Shown piece after piece: positions 31,105-34,465 of a DNA stretch of 34,465 nt. The DNA lies in NCBI RefSeq assembly GCF_020164475.1, contig NZ_JAIQWX010000062.1, positions 1-34,465 on the forward strand, written 5' to 3'. The notes under the pieces were generated by a model. The model worked only from the letters and a program-made list of their open reading frames with translations, was not told the origin of the DNA and made no database searches. Source of the DNA: Pseudomonas sp. REP124. GTDB lineage: Bacteria; Pseudomonadota; Gammaproteobacteria; Pseudomonadales; Pseudomonadaceae. Position 1 is the stretch's first letter; every line of letters begins with the position of its first letter. The position numbers were made by a program, and so were the translations under genes.

Positions 31105-31399
31105 GGGGCGAGACCTTTTGCAAAAGAATAATGAAAGACCGAGTTTAGCGAAGCAATCGCCCGAAAGCGAACACAACCCGGACAGACGGGGTGCGACCAT
31201 CACGGGCTTTCATCAGGACGAGGACGGACACTGGGTGGCCGAACTTTCCTGCGGCCACACCCAGCACCTGCGCCATCAGCCGCCGTGGCAATCGCGCGCC
31301 TGGGTCATGGACCCTGCGCAGCGGCATGAAAAAATAGGCCAACCCTTTGATTGCGGTTGGTGCGCACAGGGTTCGGTTAGCGATAACCTTGGCGACTGA
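31103..31399 (+). CDS. DUF3565 domain-containing protein
   Basis: This small protein (98 residues from this start) matches DUF3565. The conserved part starts at about residue 32: ITGFHQDEDGHWVAELSCGH (33-52), then QHLRHQPPWQSRAWV and FDCGWC (82-87). Cys50, His52, Cys84 and Cys87 could bind one zinc. The start is uncertain: ATG at 31073 and 31103 and TTG at 31117 are all in frame, with no clear ribosome-binding site. The 31103 start shares CATG with the divergent slyD start, so any promoter must lie inside slyD. pta follows after 60 bases on the same strand. Function is unknown. Confidence 0.75.
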   Translation: MGRDLLQKNNERPSLAKQSPESEHNPDRRGATITGFHQDEDGHWVAELSCGHTQHLRHQPPWQSRAWVMDPAQRHEKIGQPFDCGWCAQGSVSDNLGD

Positions 31400-31459
31400 A
31401 TTTCGGTAGACGGCCAACAAAAGGCCTTCACCCTTGCCATGCTCCTTCAGAGAATCCGC

Positions 31460-33559
31460 ATGCAAACTTTTTTCATCGCACCCACCGATTTCGGCGTGGG
31501 TCTGACGTCCATCAGCCTCGGGCTGGTACGCACTCTGGAACGCGCCGGCCTCAAGGTCGGCTTTTTCAAACCGATTGCTCAACCACATCCGGGTGACACC
31601 GGCCCTGAACGCTCCACCGAACTGGTGGCGCGCACCCACGGCCTGAAGCCGCCACAGCCTTTGGGTCTGGCCCATGTCGAGCGCATGCTTGGCGACGGTC
31701 AGCTCGATGAGTTGCTCGAAGAAATCATCACCCTTTATCAACAGGCCGCCATCGGCAAGGACGTGCTGATCGTCGAAGGCATGGTGCCGACCCGCAGCGC
31801 CAGTTACGCCGCACGGGTCAACCTGCACCTGGCCAAGAGCCTGGATGCCGAAGTGATTCTGGTCTCGGCGCCGGAAAACGAAGTGCTGACCGAACTGTCC
31901 GGTCGCGTGGAGTTGCAGGCGCAATTGTTCGGCGGCCCGAAAGACCCGAAGGTCCTGGGCGTGATCCTCAACAAGGTCAAGACCGACGAGAGCATGGACG
32001 CCTTCGCCGCGCGCCTGAAGGAACATTCGCCGCTGCTGCGCAGTGGCGATTTCCGCCTGCTGGGCTGCATCCCCTACCAGCCGGAACTGAACGCCCCGCG
32101 TACCCGCGACGTGGCCGACCTGATGGGCGCCCAGGTGCTCAATGCCGGCGACTACGAAACCCGGCGCATGACCAAGACCATCATTTGCGCGCGCACCATG
32201 CGCAACACCGTGGACCTGCTCAAGCCCGGCGTGCTGGTGGTGACCCCCGGTGATCGCGACGACATCATCCTCGCGGTGAGCCTGGCGGCCATCAACGGCG
32301 TGCCTCTGGCCGGCCTGCTGCTGACCAGCGACACCTTGCCCGATCCGCGCATCATGGAGCTTTGCCGTGGCGCCCTGCAGGCCGGCCTGCCGGTGCTGTC
32401 GGTTAGCACCGGTTCCTACGACACCGCCAACCTGTTGAACGGACTGAACAAGGAAATCCCGATCGACGACCGCGAGCGTGCGGAAATCATCACCGATTTC
32501 GTCGCCGGTTATCTGGACGCCAACTGGCTGCATCAGCGCTGCGGCACGCCACGGGAAATGCGCCTGTCACCGGCGGTGTTCCGCTATCAACTGATCCAGC
32601 GCGCCCAGAGCGCCAACAAGCGCATCGTCCTGCCCGAAGGCAGCGAGCCGCTGACCGTGCAGGCCGCGGCGATCTGTCAGGCCCGTGGCATCGCCCGCTG
32701 CGTGTTGCTGGCCAAGCCGGCGGACGTCGAAGCGGTCGCTCGCGCCCAGGGCATCGAACTGCCGGCGGGGCTGGAAATCCTCGATCCGGATTTGATTCGC
32801 GAGCGTTATGTCGAGCCGATGGTTGCGCTGCGCAAGACCAAGAGCCTCAACGCACCGATGGCCGAGCAGCAACTGGAAGACCCGGTGGTGATCGGCACCA
32901 TGATGCTGGCGCTGGACGAAGTCGATGGCCTGGTGTCCGGGGTCATTCATTCCACCGCCAATACCATCCGCCCTGCCCTGCAACTGATCAAGACCGCGCC
33001 GGGCTGCACCCTGGTGTCGTCGGTGTTCTTCATGCTGTTCCCCGAAGAGGTGCTGGTGTACGGCGACTGCGTGATGAACCCGCACCCGAGCGCCAGCGAA
33101 CTGGCAGAGATCGCCCTGCAAAGCGCGGACTCGGCAGCGGCCTTCGGCATCACGCCACGGGTGGCGATGATCAGTTACTCCAGCGGTGAGTCGGCAACTG
33201 GCGAGGAAGTTGAGAAGGTCCGTGAAGCGACACTGCTCGCCCATGAACAGCAACGTTCGCTACTGATCGACGGCCCATTGCAATACGATGCCGCCGCCAA
33301 CGAAACCGTGGCCCGGCAACTGGCGCCGAACAGTCAGGTGGCCGGTCGCGCCACGGTGTTCGTGTTCCCCGACCTCAACACCGGCAACACCACGCACAAG
33401 GCCGTGCAGCGCAGCGCCGATTGCGTCAGCCTCGGGCCGATGCTGCAGGGCCTGCGCAAACCGGTGAACGACTTGCCCCGCGGCGCGCAGGTCGATGACA
33501 TCGTCTACACCATCGCCTTGACCGCGATCCAGGCAGCCAACCGACCTATGGACGTTTAA
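31460..33559 (+). CDS. pta: Phosphate acetyltransferase
   Basis: This 699-residue enzyme interconverts acetyl-CoA and acetyl phosphate. It is the long three-domain form: an N-terminal BioD-like P-loop domain with a degenerate loop (APTDFGVGLTS, 7-17; DVLIVEG), a middle DRTGG domain (about 215-330), and the C-terminal catalytic PTA domain (about 370-699) with RIVLPEGSE, SGVIHSTANTIRPALQLI and FVFPDLNTGN. An upstream ATG at 31439 would add seven residues; MQTFFIAPTDF at 31460 is the conserved start. Acetate kinase (ackA), the usual partner between slyD and pta in P. aeruginosa, is not present here, so this pta may serve acetyl-phosphate formation without ATP production. The acyltransferase gene starts at the next base after its stop. 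Confidence 0.95.
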   Translation: MQTFFIAPTDFGVGLTSISLGLVRTLERAGLKVGFFKPIAQPHPGDTGPERSTELVARTHGLKPPQPLGLAHVERMLGDGQLDELLEEIITLYQQAAIGKDVLIVEGMVPTRSASYAARVNLHLAKSLDAEVILVSAPENEVLTELSGRVELQAQLFGGPKDPKVLGVILNKVKTDESMDAFAARLKEHSPLLRSGDFRLLGCIPYQPELNAPRTRDVADLMGAQVLNAGDYETRRMTKTIICARTMRNTVDLLKPGVLVVTPGDRDDIILAVSLAAINGVPLAGLLLTSDTLPDPRIMELCRGALQAGLPVLSVSTGSYDTANLLNGLNKEIPIDDRERAEIITDFVAGYLDANWLHQRCGTPREMRLSPAVFRYQLIQRAQSANKRIVLPEGSEPLTVQAAAICQARGIARCVLLAKPADVEAVARAQGIELPAGLEILDPDLIRERYVEPMVALRKTKSLNAPMAEQQLEDPVVIGTMMLALDEVDGLVSGVIHSTANTIRPALQLIKTAPGCTLVSSVFFMLFPEEVLVYGDCVMNPHPSASELAEIALQSADSAAAFGITPRVAMISYSSGESATGEEVEKVREATLLAHEQQRSLLIDGPLQYDAAANETVARQLAPNSQVAGRATVFVFPDLNTGNTTHKAVQRSADCVSLGPMLQGLRKPVNDLPRGAQVDDIVYTIALTAIQAANRPMDV

Positions 33560-34462
33560 ATGCTGGACTTTCTACCTGCACCCGCGCGTGGTGTGATCGC
33601 CTCGTTGCTGTTGGCCCTGAACACGATTCTGTTGTGCTCGTTTCTGTTCTGCGTGGCGCTGATCAAGGCCTTGCCCTTCGCCTTCACCCAACGCATCGCC
33701 GGCGTGCTGATGAGCCACACCCACGAAGCCTGGATCAGCCTCAACAAAGGCTGGATGAACCTGGTGCGTCGCACCCGCTGGCACATCAGCGGCCTGCAAG
33801 GCCTCGACTATCAGCACTCCTACCTGATCACCAGCAACCATCAGAGTTGGGTCGACATTCTGGTGCTGCAATACGTGCTCAACCGGCGCATCCAGCCGTT
33901 GAAGTTCTTCCTTAAACAGGAGCTGATCTGGGTTCCGGTGATCGGGCTGGCGTGGTGGGCGCTGGGCTTTCCGTTCATGAAGCGCTACTCCAAGGCGTAT
34001 CTGGAGAAGCACCCGGAGAAGAAAGGCAAGGACCTGGAAACCACGCGCAAGACCTGTGCGAAGTTCCGCAACAATCCGGTGGGCATTTTCAATTTCGTCG
34101 AAGGCACGCGTTTTACTGACGGCAAACATGCCCAGCAGAAATCACCGTTCAAATACCTGCTCAAGCCCAAGGCAGGCGGCATTGCCTTTGTGCTGGATGC
34201 GATGGGCGAACAGCTGGAATCGATCGTCAACGTGACCATCCACTACCCGGCCGGACGCCCGGGCTTCTGGGACCTGCTGTGCGGGAATGTGAAGGATGTG
34301 GTTGTGCACTTCGAAGAGCTGAAGATTCCGCCACAGTTCGTGGGCAAGAACTATGACCAGGACGGTGAGTACCGGTTGCAGTTCCAGGGGTGGATCAATC
34401 AGTTGTGGCAGGACAAGGATGCGTTGCTGGAGCAGATGCATCGGGAGTATCCCGCCAGATAA
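33560..34462 (+). CDS. LPLAT family acyltransferase (PlsC/YihG-like)
   Basis: This 300-residue membrane-bound acyltransferase belongs to the glycerolipid acyltransferase family. The catalytic HX4D is NHQSWVD (H94, D99) and the substrate-binding block is FVEGTRF (179-185); FFLKQELIWVPVIGLAWWALG (116-136) is the second motif plus a membrane segment. An N-terminal helix (about 12-38) anchors it in the inner membrane. It resembles YihG/PlsC-type enzymes acylating lysophosphatidate. Its ATG begins immediately after the pta TAA, so the genes are translationally coupled, a pairing conserved in Pseudomonas. It may shape phospholipid composition; the acyl donor is not evident. The stop is three bases before the window end. 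Confidence 0.9.
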   Translation: MLDFLPAPARGVIASLLLALNTILLCSFLFCVALIKALPFAFTQRIAGVLMSHTHEAWISLNKGWMNLVRRTRWHISGLQGLDYQHSYLITSNHQSWVDILVLQYVLNRRIQPLKFFLKQELIWVPVIGLAWWALGFPFMKRYSKAYLEKHPEKKGKDLETTRKTCAKFRNNPVGIFNFVEGTRFTDGKHAQQKSPFKYLLKPKAGGIAFVLDAMGEQLESIVNVTIHYPAGRPGFWDLLCGNVKDVVVHFEELKIPPQFVGKNYDQDGEYRLQFQGWINQLWQDKDALLEQMHREYPAR

Positions 34463-34465
34463 TTT

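Noticed and set aside
31145..32533. 462-codon minus-strand frame opposite pta
   Set aside because: It is a shadow of the well-supported pta gene with no domain and no ribosome-binding site.

Overview
The window is chromosomal DNA of a fluorescent-group Pseudomonas (P. fluorescens / P. putida lineage). The evidence is the protein set itself: an hmgABC homogentisate operon with its IclR regulator, a short LOV photoreceptor of the PpSB1-LOV type beside a PplR-like MerR regulator, folM-folE-folX, a 416-residue 2-aminoadipate/GABA-type transaminase, and the gpx-slyD-pta neighbourhood. The coding GC is high and third-position GC-rich, and many intergenic gaps hold Pseudomonas REP doublets (REPINs). 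No tRNA, rRNA, insertion sequence, prophage or CRISPR array was seen. The right edge is 3 bases after the stop of an acyltransferase gene.

Layout. 1-2600: SOS-regulated yebG with a perfect LexA box; an amino-acid dehydrogenase whose catalytic lysine is replaced by valine; a divergent SirB1-like gene. 2680-8450: an aromatic-acid MFS transporter, then maiA, fahA and hmgA (all minus strand), and divergent hmgR, with a 17-bp palindromic operator between hmgA and hmgR. 8610-17900: a MalT-like LuxR regulator, a DUF1329/DUF1302 envelope pair, a 3-hydroxyacyl-CoA-type SDR, and a translationally coupled alpha/beta-hydrolase and class II aldolase, all minus strand. 18120-23520: flavodoxin, short LOV protein, degenerate PilZ-like protein, PplR/LitR-like MerR regulator, folM-folE-folX, DUF1244 and a HopJ-family gene. 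23760-28490: transaminase, trxB, cysZ, GT4 glycosyltransferase. 28600-34462: Old Yellow Enzyme, glutathione peroxidase, SlyD-type isomerase, DUF3565 protein, pta (with no ackA beside it) and a membrane acyltransferase.

How they work together. MaiA, FahA and HmgA turn homogentisate (from Phe/Tyr) into fumarate and acetoacetate, and HmgR represses them. FolE, FolX and FolM together make tetrahydromonapterin, the cofactor reported for Pseudomonas phenylalanine hydroxylase, so the window holds both the cofactor branch and the terminal branch of Phe catabolism. The LOV-PilZ-PplR-folM-folE-folX block matches a light-response locus known in P. putida, where LOV/PplR pairs control light-inducible genes including a folE. 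The PilZ-like gene between photoreceptor and regulator is the least explained part and the best candidate for new biology. Other points of interest are the Lys-to-Val change in the dehydrogenase, an orphan plus-strand terminator that may end a small RNA, and a stacked REPIN pair with compensating insertions in both arms.
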